Of a DNA stretch of 64,000 nucleotides, positions 54,265 to 64,000 are shown piece by piece. The translations under genes and the position numbers were made by a program. The notes under the pieces were generated by a model, which saw only the letters and a program-made list of their open reading frames with translations, was not told where the DNA came from and did not search any database. Source of the stretch: Notospermus geniculatus (lineage: Eukaryota; Nemertea; Pilidiophora; Heteronemertea; Lineidae); NCBI GenBank assembly GCA_002633025.1, contig NMRB01000866.1, forward strand, positions 174,810-238,809, in the 5' to 3' direction. Every line of letters begins with the position of its first letter. The first letter of the stretch is position 1.

Positions 54265-54545
54265 CTTCCAAGAAATGAGAATGTGAGTGGTATTTTTCCG
54301 TTTGAAGAGACTACATTTGTTCTATGGCCGTTCGAACTTGCGAACCGAGAGAGAGAAAAAAGCGGCGGCCATTACATAGCCATGGTAGCGGGCAACATAT
54401 CGCGATATGCCAGCCCGCGGGGGACATATCAAAATGACACAAGGTCACATGATGAAAATGAGCAAATCACGTTCAACGTAATTTTACTTGAGGTACGAGA
54501 TACAGCTACACCTCAGTCAAAAAGGTTAGATACATGTAACCACAA

Positions 54546-54932
54546 ATAGGGAGGTTTCGCAAATCTGATGAAAAACGAAGTATGAAATACGAAATTCAAC
54601 TTCATAGGACGTAATGTATTTCTGGAGATGGTTGGTATTACAAATGTCCCTGCTGCCAGTGCGTCTTTTAGCATATCATCATGTAAGACCGAAAGAGTTA
54701 TGGTGCACCTTGAATTTATAAATTTCCACTTCGTATCTGCGAAGTGGAAACGGAAGATGAATTTCAAAGTTTAATTCACCATACCTCTATCGGTCTAATG
54801 TCATACGCTAAAAGACGCTCATTTAGCCAGGCGATATTTGAGGTACCAACCATCTTCTGAAATACATAACGTCATGGAAATGAAGTCCAATTTTGTATTT
54901 CGTACTTCGTCAGATTTGCGAAACCTCCCTAT
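54546..54932. repeat. foldback element with about 90-bp arms
   Basis: ATAGGGAGGTTTCGCAAATC is mirrored by GATTTGCGAAACCTCCCTAT, and the arms continue through GAAATACGAAATT, CATAACGTCATG-like and GGTTGGTA / TACCAACC text. Confidence 0.85.
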
Positions 54933-56844
54933 TATTGTTGACCACAGTCCTCAAATGCTGGTCAAAAATAATGGTGTCCATGAATGTGACATGATGTAAA
55001 AACAACATTTCATTAGTGCCCTTTTTACATCATAGTTCTCCATTCTGCGTTGACAAAATAACCATCATCCATATTTGATGACATCTCTGTCACTGCCCAG
55101 CTGTTGTCGACCAAATATGCCGTCGTTAGCACTATCTAGTCAGAAGTACCACTGGTGGCGATAATCCACAGGAGGCAATTTCCACAGCTTTGCAGATGAG
55201 TGGAAATCATTACCATGAAATGCACTGTTTTCCCTGGGTAGAAAACAACTGATGGACCATCAGATTAACGCTTTCACTGCAATGGCCATTTTTTTCAAAA
55301 AGATTGTAAAAAAAGCTTGAGAAGTACTTTGGAGCAAATCACAGAGGTATTTATGAGAAAGCTCTCAAAGAATCCTTTCCAATGAATACCTACATGTATG
55401 TGACAGGGTTTCTGTTGATAGGAGGATTGTATCAATTTTAATCCGACCTGCCAAGGGCGTTCTGATACCCTGCTGAAACTTGGGCAAGATTTTGCTGGAG
55501 AATGGGCCACTTTCAGGTTGCCTTAATTTGTTTGAGCATCTGAAACATGATCAACTTTCATAAGCACACAATGTCCTTTAGCGAAGGGTGGCAATTGGTC
55601 CGATAGCACTCGCGGTAAAACACTGGTTTCAAAATCAAACTGCAGATGGTGCGAGCGCTGCCTAAGCAGACGATAGTCAGCAAAGGCGGTTGGAAAACAC
55701 AGTTTGTTAAATGGGGAACAATTTTCTGAAGAGCTTGACTTTGGGGGAAATCCGTGAGATTACACACAACTCGCAGGAGTGCGGGAGAACAGGTGTAAAT
55801 GTGTGAGTCTCCCACGAAATGCGCGAGACTTGGCATGTCTGTTTAATGAATCACAACAGGGAAAGGGTGCCACAAAATTCACAAAGCTCTTTACAGAGCC
55901 AAGTAAAGAGAAGCTGCCCTCAAGCTTGGCAAATCCTTCAGAAGAAACATGTTCCAGCATGAATGAGAGCCAGCAGGCTACAAGAAAACTGAAATTTCGT
56001 TAATGAACACGTAAACATCCAGAAGTATACAAATCCAAAGATTCTCCAATCATTACCAAGTCAGTGACAAACCAGATGCAGAGACGAGGTGGATGATAGC
56101 CCAAAGCAATTAGCCCCAAACAGCACCAGATCAGTTAAAGAATAATGTCAAGGATTCATCATCTGGCTAACCCATGTGTTTGATTCAAGAACCATGTTCT
56201 GTTGATATCCTCTAATGTTCCAGATGATTCACGTAGAAAGAAACCACAAACTGGATAGACCATTTCACTAAAATGATTGAAAGGGAATACACTGCCATCA
56301 CCATTTACACAAACCTATCGAAAAGGTCACGTAAACGATCTTTTAAAAAAGGCATTCAATCACTTCATAATTCTCTTTCACAGAGTTAAACACAATATCA
56401 TGTCTTTCCACCAGAACACACAGTCACAGGTTAATAGGAAGTAGATTTTTTTTCACTTTTTATCCAAATTTAATTAATAGAGCAGTTTGAAATAAAGCAG
56501 ACTATAATACACCAGCCTCCCCAAGTTTGATTTTTCTTCCATCATGTCTGTTATCAGCATCAGATGTTCCGCAGCCTGCATAAACCTCACATATATCAAG
56601 TTGGCGACATTTGGATCAATACGAACAAATATTGATATTTAGTTAATTTGATCACGTTCCTTTGTTCCTGGTATTGCGTAATAGAGTTTGGGTCACTCAC
56701 AAGATCATAGATTTTTTTCGGTTCTTTCTGAACAAGAGACTACTCATGCATGTGTTGATCATGAGATGGTGAATAGTGAAGAAAAACTACATGTACATGT
56801 ATATGAATGAGATTTCCACCCCTTTCATTGTTTCCACCTTAGTA

Positions 56845-57765
56845 GTAATGTTAAATATTCTTCCTTCTTTGGAGTAATGTTAATATTGTTTTCCACTCCG
56901 GAGTATTGTTTCATGCTTCCTTCTTTGGTGTAATGCTCCCACTATTTCCTTCTTTGGAGTAATGCTCCATTGTTTCCTTCTTTGGAGTACCGGTATATTC
57001 CACTGTTTCTTCTTTAGGAGTAATGTTAATATTGTTTCTTTAGTTGAAGCAATGTCCCATTGTTTCCTTCTTTGGAGTAATGTTAATTGTTTCCTTCTTT
57101 GGAGTAATATTTCATTGTTCGTTCTTTGGTGTAATGCTCAACTATTTAGTGTCCAGTGCATATGTATGCTCCATTGTTTCCTTCTTTGGAGTACCGGTAT
57201 GTTCCATTGTTTCCTTCTTTGGAGTAATGTCGCATTGTTTCATTCTTGGGAGGAATGTTAATATTGTTTCTTTCTTTGAAGCAATGTTCCATTGTTTCCT
57301 TCTTTGGAGTAATGTTAATTGTTTCCTTCTTTGAAGCAATGTTTCATTGTTTCCTTCTTTGGAGTAATGTTCCATTGTTTCCTTCTTTGGAGTAATGTTC
57401 TGTTGCTTCCTTCTTTGGAGTACTGTTCCATTGTTTCCTTCTTTTGAGTACTGTTCCATTGTTTCCTGCTGAGGAGTAATGTTAGTATTGTTTCCTTCTT
57501 TGGAGTATTGTTCCATTGTTTCTTTCTTTGCAGTAATGTTCCACTGTTTCCTTCTGAGGAATAATGTTAATATTGTTACCCTCTTTGGAGTACTGTTCCA
57601 TTGTTTCCTTCTTTGCAGTATTGTTCCATTGTTTCCTTCTTTGGAGTAATGTTCATTGTTTCCTTCTTTGGAGCAATGTTCCACTGTTTCCTTCTTTGGA
57701 GTAATGTACATTTCTTTCCTTCATTGGAGTAATTATCCATTGTTTCCTTTTTTGGAGTATGTTAC
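56845..57765. repeat. 0.9-kb minisatellite, about 28-bp unit
   Basis: Roughly 30 degenerate copies of TTGTTTCCTTCTTTGGAGTA plus ATGTTCCA. A 189-codon minus-strand open frame (KETMEHYSKEGNN-like repeats) is a by-product. Confidence 0.9.
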
Positions 57766-58148
57766 CTTTAATTCTATCTAATATATCCAATCATGAAATC
57801 TTAAAATGTCATACAGCTCAATATTCCCATCCTGAGACACCTTAATGATGCGCCCAAAATCCTACTTTTTACTGCCTGAGGATCATCAGTGCAACTGGGA
57901 TGCTACTGCCTGTGAGGTTGGTCGATAGTAAAACACATCCATGGGTACAATGTAGATCAATTAGGCCTGCATTCCAGATCAAAAGACCTTCCCTTGCATG
58001 TTGGAAACTTTTCGTCATGTCAGCCCAGCACAAGGAGCTGCAGGCCAAGTATCACTGAGCCTGAAAGAGTTAACCAAAGACCAAGCTGTACCCAATAGTC
58101 GCACTCATTGTAGGATATTTTATCATAGTTTCTTATCAGTATGATAAC

Positions 58149-59464
58149 GGGCCATTTCATGGTATTTGTTTTGTGTCGGACAGGACATTTGCAAACTTTT
58201 TTCCTCCACAGAAATTTTTCTGGGCAAGGATCAAAAGGTTTGAAATGGCCAAAAGGAAGTACTATAGGACCAGTTTCTATGGTAAAAAATGTAAATACTT
58301 GGACTTCATTTTTCCTGTTGAAAATGAAGCCATAAAGTCCGTGTCGGACAGGACAAGAAATGACGGGGTGTTTTTGTCATGTTGAGGAAATTGCAAAGTT
58401 CTGTTCTGTTGCATGGTACTCATAGATTTGAATGGAGTAACTTTGTTCCCTAACATCTTAACTAGGTTTCAGAGGAAAATTTGGTTTCCTAACTCAAAGC
58501 ACAACTGAGGGGGGGTCAGAAGTTCACGCTTGGGTGGCGTGTCGGACAGGACGTGTCGGACAGGACAGTTTTTCACTTGAGGTAAAAATGACACATGTGA
58601 TTACAACAAAATAATTTCTGTTGCACAATATTCTAAATTAGTACATTTACAAGTGATATGAGTGGAAGATTCAAGCAGTTCTAACTCACAGCACAACTGA
58701 GGGGGTCAGAAGTTCACGCTTGCACATTGTGTCGGACAGGACGTGTCGGACAGGACACTTTTTCACTTGAGGTACACAAAATGTAAAAATGACACATGTG
58801 ATTACTAAAAAATGATTTTTATGGCATAATATTCTGAATTAGTACAATTACTAGTGTTAGGATTGGAAGAATCAAGCATGAGGTGTATTATTCATTGGTC
58901 CATTTGGAATTTTGTCCTGTCCGACACACAAAACGTGTCGGACAGGACAAAAAAGATTGTCAATTTCCTGTGAGGTGTTTTTCATTTCTTTGAAAAAACC
59001 TTACTCACATTGTTTTATTCTATGCAAACTAAGAGAAAAATGATTCTTGTCTCCATGAGTTGTTTAGTTTGGAAACAAATTAAACTTTTAGCTCATGAAT
59101 CGTGTCGGACAGGACATCCAACTCGTTTGAAGTGAAATTGACAGGGCTTTCCAGTTGAGAAGAAAAACATTACTTGGTGGGTTATTTGCTTTGACTTGAA
59201 ACTTATCTTGTCAGCAAGAAAAAAATATCAGGAATTATGTACAAGAGGAGATATCTGATAAAAACATTTGTCCTGTCCGACACGCTGATTTCCACCATTT
59301 TGTTACTGAAACCTAATTTTCATAATTAAGGAGTACAAATTTTGACCCAGATTTTCATTTTTTAGACACTTCAGATATACAACTAACAAACCCATTTGTT
59401 ATTTTGCTGAGATTCCAACATTTTTTTTTCTGATACACTGTCACAAATACCATGAAATGGCCCT
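58149..59464. mobile_element. 1.3-kb TIR element with ten TGTCGGACAGGAC motifs
   Basis: Ends GGGCCATTTCATGGTATTTG and CAAATACCATGAAATGGCCC are perfect inverted repeats. Inside, TGTCGGACAGGAC occurs on the plus strand near 58,173, 58,341, 58,539, 58,553, 58,729, 58,743, 58,935 and 59,102, and inverted near 58,913 and 59,269. A 190-bp block (CACAACTGAGGGGG... to CATGTGATTAC) is duplicated. No transposase frame. Confidence 0.85.
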
Positions 59465-59861
59465 AACCTACATTGTAAATGGATCAGATTCTGTTATATC
59501 AATATTATGATTTAGGTACTTTGCTGTACATTTTAACAATAAAGTACAAGCACGGCCTGCCCACCTATAAATACATGTATTTCTTATTGAGTGTGTCCTG
59601 GTACTGGTGACTCCAGTTCACCATTGTTTCAGAACAATACCTGGTGCTTCGGCAGCTTTGCCATGATGCATAAGATATCGTATGGCACAATTTCTTTCTC
59701 ATGGGAGGTTCATCTTCCTGCATCAACTTTGAGTAGGAGATCAAGGCAGAGATCTTGTCCCCCACTCCTCCCAGGGTTGGCCCCCAATAAGTGAGGACAG
59801 AGGAACAAAGATTTACTAAAGCACCACAAACTTTCATAAACTGACACAACAGATACAATAA

Positions 59862-60310
59862 AATGGTCCATGGACCATGTGTTCACCTGGGTGAATGTAC
59901 CAGAATCACACCAAGTTTACATGTAGATATAGGTCAAATAGCCATGAAACGTAACCAAATGGCAAACTTTTGAACTCTGACCTCTGTGACCCTGAAAAGT
60001 AGGTCAATCAAAAACCCATTACATAATTATGTCATGTATCCTTATTAGATGTACCGGTACCTATGATGAGATGATCCAGTCAGTATACATGTAGTTCAGG
60101 AGTTTTTGCACTTTTTTGTGTTTTTGGTTTTGACCACCTAGCGGCCAAGCCAAGAATCGAATCGGACCAAAACTTGGTATCATAGGTCATCTGACTTAGG
60201 GGTATACATGTACAAAGTTTCAGGTCAATAGCTCCAGCGTTTACGAAACGTGCCCTAGCTGCTAACGGACAACGGACGATGGATGCTGCATCACCGTGCA
60301 AAAAATGATA
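59862..60310. repeat. CCTGGTGGCCAAGC-type repeat, dispersed copy
   Basis: Starts AATGGTCCATGGACCATGTG (also at 35,584), then GACCCTGAAAAGTAGGTCAA, AGAATCGAATCGGACCAAAA and CAGGTCAATAGCTCCAGC, as in 44,244-44,862. Confidence 0.75.
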
Positions 60311-60892
60311 CAATGCATTTAGAGATAGCAATTCTGTCAAGATGGCTACTATGCTGGCCTTCATTGTATTATGAATCTCTCAAGCTTCTTTCCATTATCT
60401 AGTATTGGGATTCAGGCTCAAAGTTTTGTTTTTGCTTGGCAAACAACGACAGACCAATGGTCAACAATAAATCCACAGAGCTGTCATATCCAAGAAGGCA
60501 CAGCGGCATAATAAACACAAACGCAGCTCAGCAGCAAAACAGTAACTCATCAAGTACAGTCAATTGGCGACCACATCAGCATACTAAAAGGTTCTTCACT
60601 CGATTTCTATTTACTGATTCTGAAATATTGCATGGCAAGTGGAAGTAATTCAATACCAAGCAACCCCAATGAATTGAGAATGAGAAAAACAAACTTTTTG
60701 CGTCACTCCCTCAACAATGCTAGGCAAAGAATGTTATGTGTGATGGACGAACTACTCAAGTAAAACACAAGGAATATTAACAATGATATGGACTACTCAC
60801 GACTATGTGACCAAGTGCTGGCTCAAGTCTTCAGCATTTGGAGAGGGACTGTAATAACGAACTTTGCTGATGTTCTCGACTCTCCTCTAACA

Positions 60893-61150
60893 TCAGGCGT
60901 ACATCGCACTTGCGATTAGAAGCAACTGATCTGATCAGTCGTTGGTGATGTACGAGATGCGCGCACATCGCAATTTCAGCAACTCAATAAAACAAGGAGT
61001 CCAATCAATCGTCATGTCATGATCACATACATCGCGCTTGCGACTGGCAGCAACTCAAGTAACCTCCGGGGCATTGAGACTCGACGAGACTAGGTTTCGT
61101 TCATAAAACTGGCACTGATCAGTCGCAAGCCCGCGTACATAGCAGCGACT
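60893..61150. repeat. TIR element family 8, truncated copy
   Basis: Shares CAACTGATCTGATCAGTCG, GACTAGGTTTCGTTCA and GGCACTGATCAGTCGCAAGC with 29,782-30,255, but lacks a closing right end. Confidence 0.75.
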
Positions 61151-61499
61151 GAACAAAACTGGGATCAAGCAGTTGCCTGCCAAATATTTCATTCATTAAC
61201 TGAGCAGCTAAATCAACTGGAAGAGTCTGTTTAATGATTTATCCAAGATAGTATTCATGATAAAAAAAATACTGGTAATGTAGTTCTTTGATGAGGACAA
61301 ATTGATGGTACTCTCCATCTCCTTTTGAAGAAAAAAAATATCCATCAAAGCTGGTCTGACTGGGTTTTCACCCTTTGATCCTGCCCCCTGGCAAAAAAAA
61401 TAATGAGGGACCATCGAACATTTTAAGGTACCACTCGAAGGTGTACTTTGTAGGTTGCCTCACTGAAATGAACATGTAAGTATGCCCAACTATTCATGA

Positions 61500-62135
61500 T
61501 TAACCCTTTTGCACCCAGATTAATTTGAAAAGTATAAATGTTGTGTCACATGAATTTCTCATGTGTTCACAAAAACTCGCCTAGCCTCCCAACATCGCAA
61601 CCAAAACTGGTACCAAGGCACTCATTCTGGAGACAACTTGGGCCACAACCTCATATTGGTTTGCTTGTTCCAAAATGTCTGCGAGAGAAACAGGCCAGAG
61701 CCAAAGATGCAAGTTGTGAGGAAATAGTCAAATTCTGTCTACATTTTTGTCAGGTTGCCAATCTTTAAACATCTATATCTTGAAAACCGTTGCTCCTTCG
61801 TGTCTGAAAATTTCAGAACTTGGCGCTACTTTTTTCTCCTCTTTCTTTTGGCGCTAGTTGCGAGTTCATAGCTGCTTCCGTTCCGGAGATATAGCATTTT
61901 TGTCACAACAAGTCAGATTTGCACTTTGAAGTCAGTCAATCTAGACCCCAGGACAAATGTTAAAACACTAGTTTACCCACATTTCTTCAAACGGGGGGGG
62001 GGTAGTCTCCCATTAAAAAATATGCAAAGAGAACATCAATCGGTCTACTGGTTACAATTCCAGGTTAATTTGAATGTGAGGGTGTGTGGTACAGGCCACG
62101 CTTGCCTCATGGCAAGTTTGGACGCAAAAGGGTTA
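61500..62135. mobile_element. TIR element (TTAACCCTTTTGC)
   Basis: TTAACCCTTTTGC at the left is mirrored by GCAAAAGGGTTAA at the right. About 636 bp; part shared with 2,524-2,725. Contains a G9 run at 61,994. Confidence 0.75.
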
Positions 62136-62807
62136 AAGAATTTGCCATCACATTCATATGAAACACGTATAGGTCGATGTACATTTTATAGGAGAACGTT
62201 GCGCCATCAAAATAGGGCATCATAGTCAATACCCTCATAAAAAAATTCACCATCATTGATGAAACATTTATGATTTGCACAAGCTGCACTCTTCAAATAA
62301 TGACACAAATGTCAGATATGCCAATGACAATATGGAATCCTTTTCATCCGGAGGATTTAAAAGCATCATACTGATACAAGAGCTCATCAACTCCTGAATC
62401 CTCATTAAGATGAGTAATTAACATACCTAACAACAATGTCAAGATGCTAATTGTCAAATTGACCTTGTTAGCGTTAATTATGAATTAACGTGTTTTTGAT
62501 AAATGCAGCAGGTCTTGACATGTGGGGGTGATTCTGTTTGGACATTCCTCTAGTGGGTACAATCATTCATAGTAAATTACATGTACGTTCAGATTAAATG
62601 TAAGGGAAACTTGTGCATTGGATCGCAGTGGGAGTGGATGGAATTCCCACTTGCACTCAGATGACTTTAGTAGGCAGGAAGGTGAATTCATAATGGCCTG
62701 GTTTCAGGTGCCAGTTGCACCCATTTCCAAACTCAAATTACGTAGAATATTGTACACAGGCTGCTCTGTGCTGCATGAAGGTTAGTCTATTATAATTTGA
62801 ACAATAT

Positions 62808-63089
62808 ACAGTACACTTCACAATTGACCGACCTTCCGCAACACGTCCATCCACGTACCACATGCAGCGTCATGCGCGTACCGTCGTCGTGTCTTCCGCG
62901 GACGTTGCACGCCGCCGTGGAAGGCACGCAATGAAGACGTACTAACGTCATTCGTCCGTGGTGCACGGATGTCACGCTCTAAGAGACACGTGACGTGCTC
63001 GTACCATGCAATGAACTGAAGCGAACCTTTCGCGTGACGTACGCAGAAGATACACAGATAAAGGTAGGTCAATTGTGCAACGTACTGTA
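62808..63089. repeat. foldback family 6, full copy (inverted interior)
   Basis: Ends ACAGTACACTTCACAATTGA and GTCAATTGTGCAACGTACTG. The interior reads as the reverse complement of 48,581-48,866 (CGTCTTCCGCGGACGTTGCA). Confidence 0.85.
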
Positions 63090-64000
63090 TCAGATTCTAC
63101 AACGTATCTGAAAGGGGTAGAAATCTCCCACCCCAACATCAGTCTCTTCATTGCCCTAAAACCAATTTCCCCTTCAACCCCAAATAAATAGTCTCGCTTG
63201 GCCAGACACTACGGGCTCACCCCTTCGGTAAATCACACTCCGCGTCTGGCTCTTTTAGAGATTAACAGTCATGACGACCGCGTGATGGCAGCACGCGTCC
63301 TTCGGTTTTCTTAACCTCGTTTCCAGGTTGATAATATGGCGAGTGGTCCACGGTTGTCTGAGCGAACTATACCGCTGGAGACGAGGTTTGGTTTTTCCTG
63401 GGAGTAATTTCCGCGGGAATTATGAGTGAGAAAGCGTGGTGATTGGCTGGAGCCCAGTGGAGTGCCATCTAGTGGTGTTCACGGCTTTTGAGCCCCAAAA
63501 GTGCCAGTGTGTAGGAGACCGGGACGTCGGATATACACACTGGGGCCGAGTGTACAAATAAAGGGCATGCAATATTAGATTAGAACGGTTTGCCTGCATG
63601 TGATTGGACAGTTCCTAGTGATACATGTACATGTATAGGATTTTTCTCAAAATCCCATAGGGACACATTTAGGGTTAGTTTTGGGTGCATTCCGGCACTC
63701 CAGTCACCAGTGGCATCCTGGAACCACTGGTTGTTGCACGAGTAGAACCACGTGACTGTGGTCAACATCAAGCTAAGTTTATAACTGCGTGACCATCGAG
63801 CTAAAGTGGAAAGCCGCCTTTTCTCGGATCGTTTAATAAATTCTGACACTAGACATGAGAATGATATCACCAAGAGACCAGATAATGTAACAAAGTTTGG
63901 TCATTCCGTCACCGATGGCCGCAAAGGGCAGCATAATTGGTTTCTAGATGTGGCCAATTACCACTGATTTCCCACTTGAAAAGCTAACAGGATCATTTAC

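Larger units (their letters stand above)
40031..64000. other. intron 1 and/or 5' flank of sdk; no coding exon recognised
   Basis: No open frame on either strand in these 24 kb shows domain-like text with splice sites that I can tie to a gene. The first sdk exon (5' UTR and signal peptide, ending in phase 1) may be here or further upstream. Most of the stretch is AT-rich sequence with the repeats listed separately. Confidence 0.6.

Noticed and set aside
57142-57711. 189-codon open frame of KEGNN-type repeats
   Set aside because: It is a shadow of the 28-bp minisatellite; no start context, splice sites or domain.
63334-63408. Plus-strand ATGGCGAGTGG small ORF of 24 codons near a GC-richer patch
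   Set aside because: It lies between inverted AACCTCGTTTCCAG / CTGGAGACGAGGTT arms, so a repeat is likelier than a gene start.
63580-63873. Minus-strand frame with Trp-rich text (TVTWFYSCNNQWFQDATGDW), considered as an N-terminal sdk exon
   Set aside because: It does not resemble a signal peptide or an Ig domain, and its 3' part runs into an ATGTACATG repeat; no phase-1 donor stands out.
1-64000. CRISPR arrays, operons or bacterial features
   Set aside because: The gene is intron-rich with GT/AG boundaries; tandem repeats here lack unique spacers.

Overview
This is eukaryotic, animal genomic DNA. One large gene, a Sidekick (SDK) family adhesion protein, runs on the minus strand from about 40.0 kb down to about 0.35 kb. 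The rest is repeat-rich intron and 5' flank. Sidekick identity rests on an exon-by-exon minus-strand reading. It gives six Ig-like domains, thirteen fibronectin type III (FN3) domains, one transmembrane helix and the start of the conserved cytoplasmic tail. Family hallmarks are present: VAYMGSF after Ig1, an Ig2 without the cysteine pair, SARPLSF in Ig3, VYVGEA after FN3-10, and KPFYQQFWF before the membrane helix. I list 30 exons with GT/AG boundaries, and all junction phases agree. The visible coding length is about 5.96 kb (about 1,985 codons). The signal-peptide exon and the C-terminal tail exons were not found. The tail exons probably lie below position 1; the first exon lies somewhere above 40,030, in or beyond the window.

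The strongest observation is in FN3 domain 10. One upstream exon (15,827-15,897) is followed by two homologous downstream exons, 13,123-13,351 and 10,598-10,817. Both start in phase 0 and end in phase 1. Including both gives a stop within ten codons, and skipping both shifts the frame. Choosing one gives exactly the family-typical 13 FN3 domains. This is the signature of a mutually exclusive exon pair.

The non-coding DNA suggests a marine invertebrate: many short foldback/MITE-like elements, a tRNA-derived SINE, CCTGGTGGC-bearing repeats, AGCTCACCTGGTGAGCT-type elements, and abundant palindromic words (TACATGTA, TACCGGTA, TAGGCCTA, TGACGTCA). I cannot assign the phylum from sequence alone.

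Layout: 0.35-2.1 kb tail and membrane exons; 2.8-9.2 kb FN3-13 to FN3-11; 10.6-15.9 kb FN3-10 with the duplicated exon; 16.0-27.6 kb FN3-9 to FN3-1; 28.1-40.0 kb Ig6 to Ig1, including a 595-base assembly gap at 35,885-36,479; 40-64 kb no recognised coding exon. The last stretch holds many transposon-like structures. They include three terminal-inverted-repeat elements nested inside one another (50.6-51.4 kb), a 0.9-kb minisatellite (56.8-57.8 kb), and a 1.3-kb element (58.1-59.5 kb) carrying ten copies of TGTCGGACAGGAC in both orientations.
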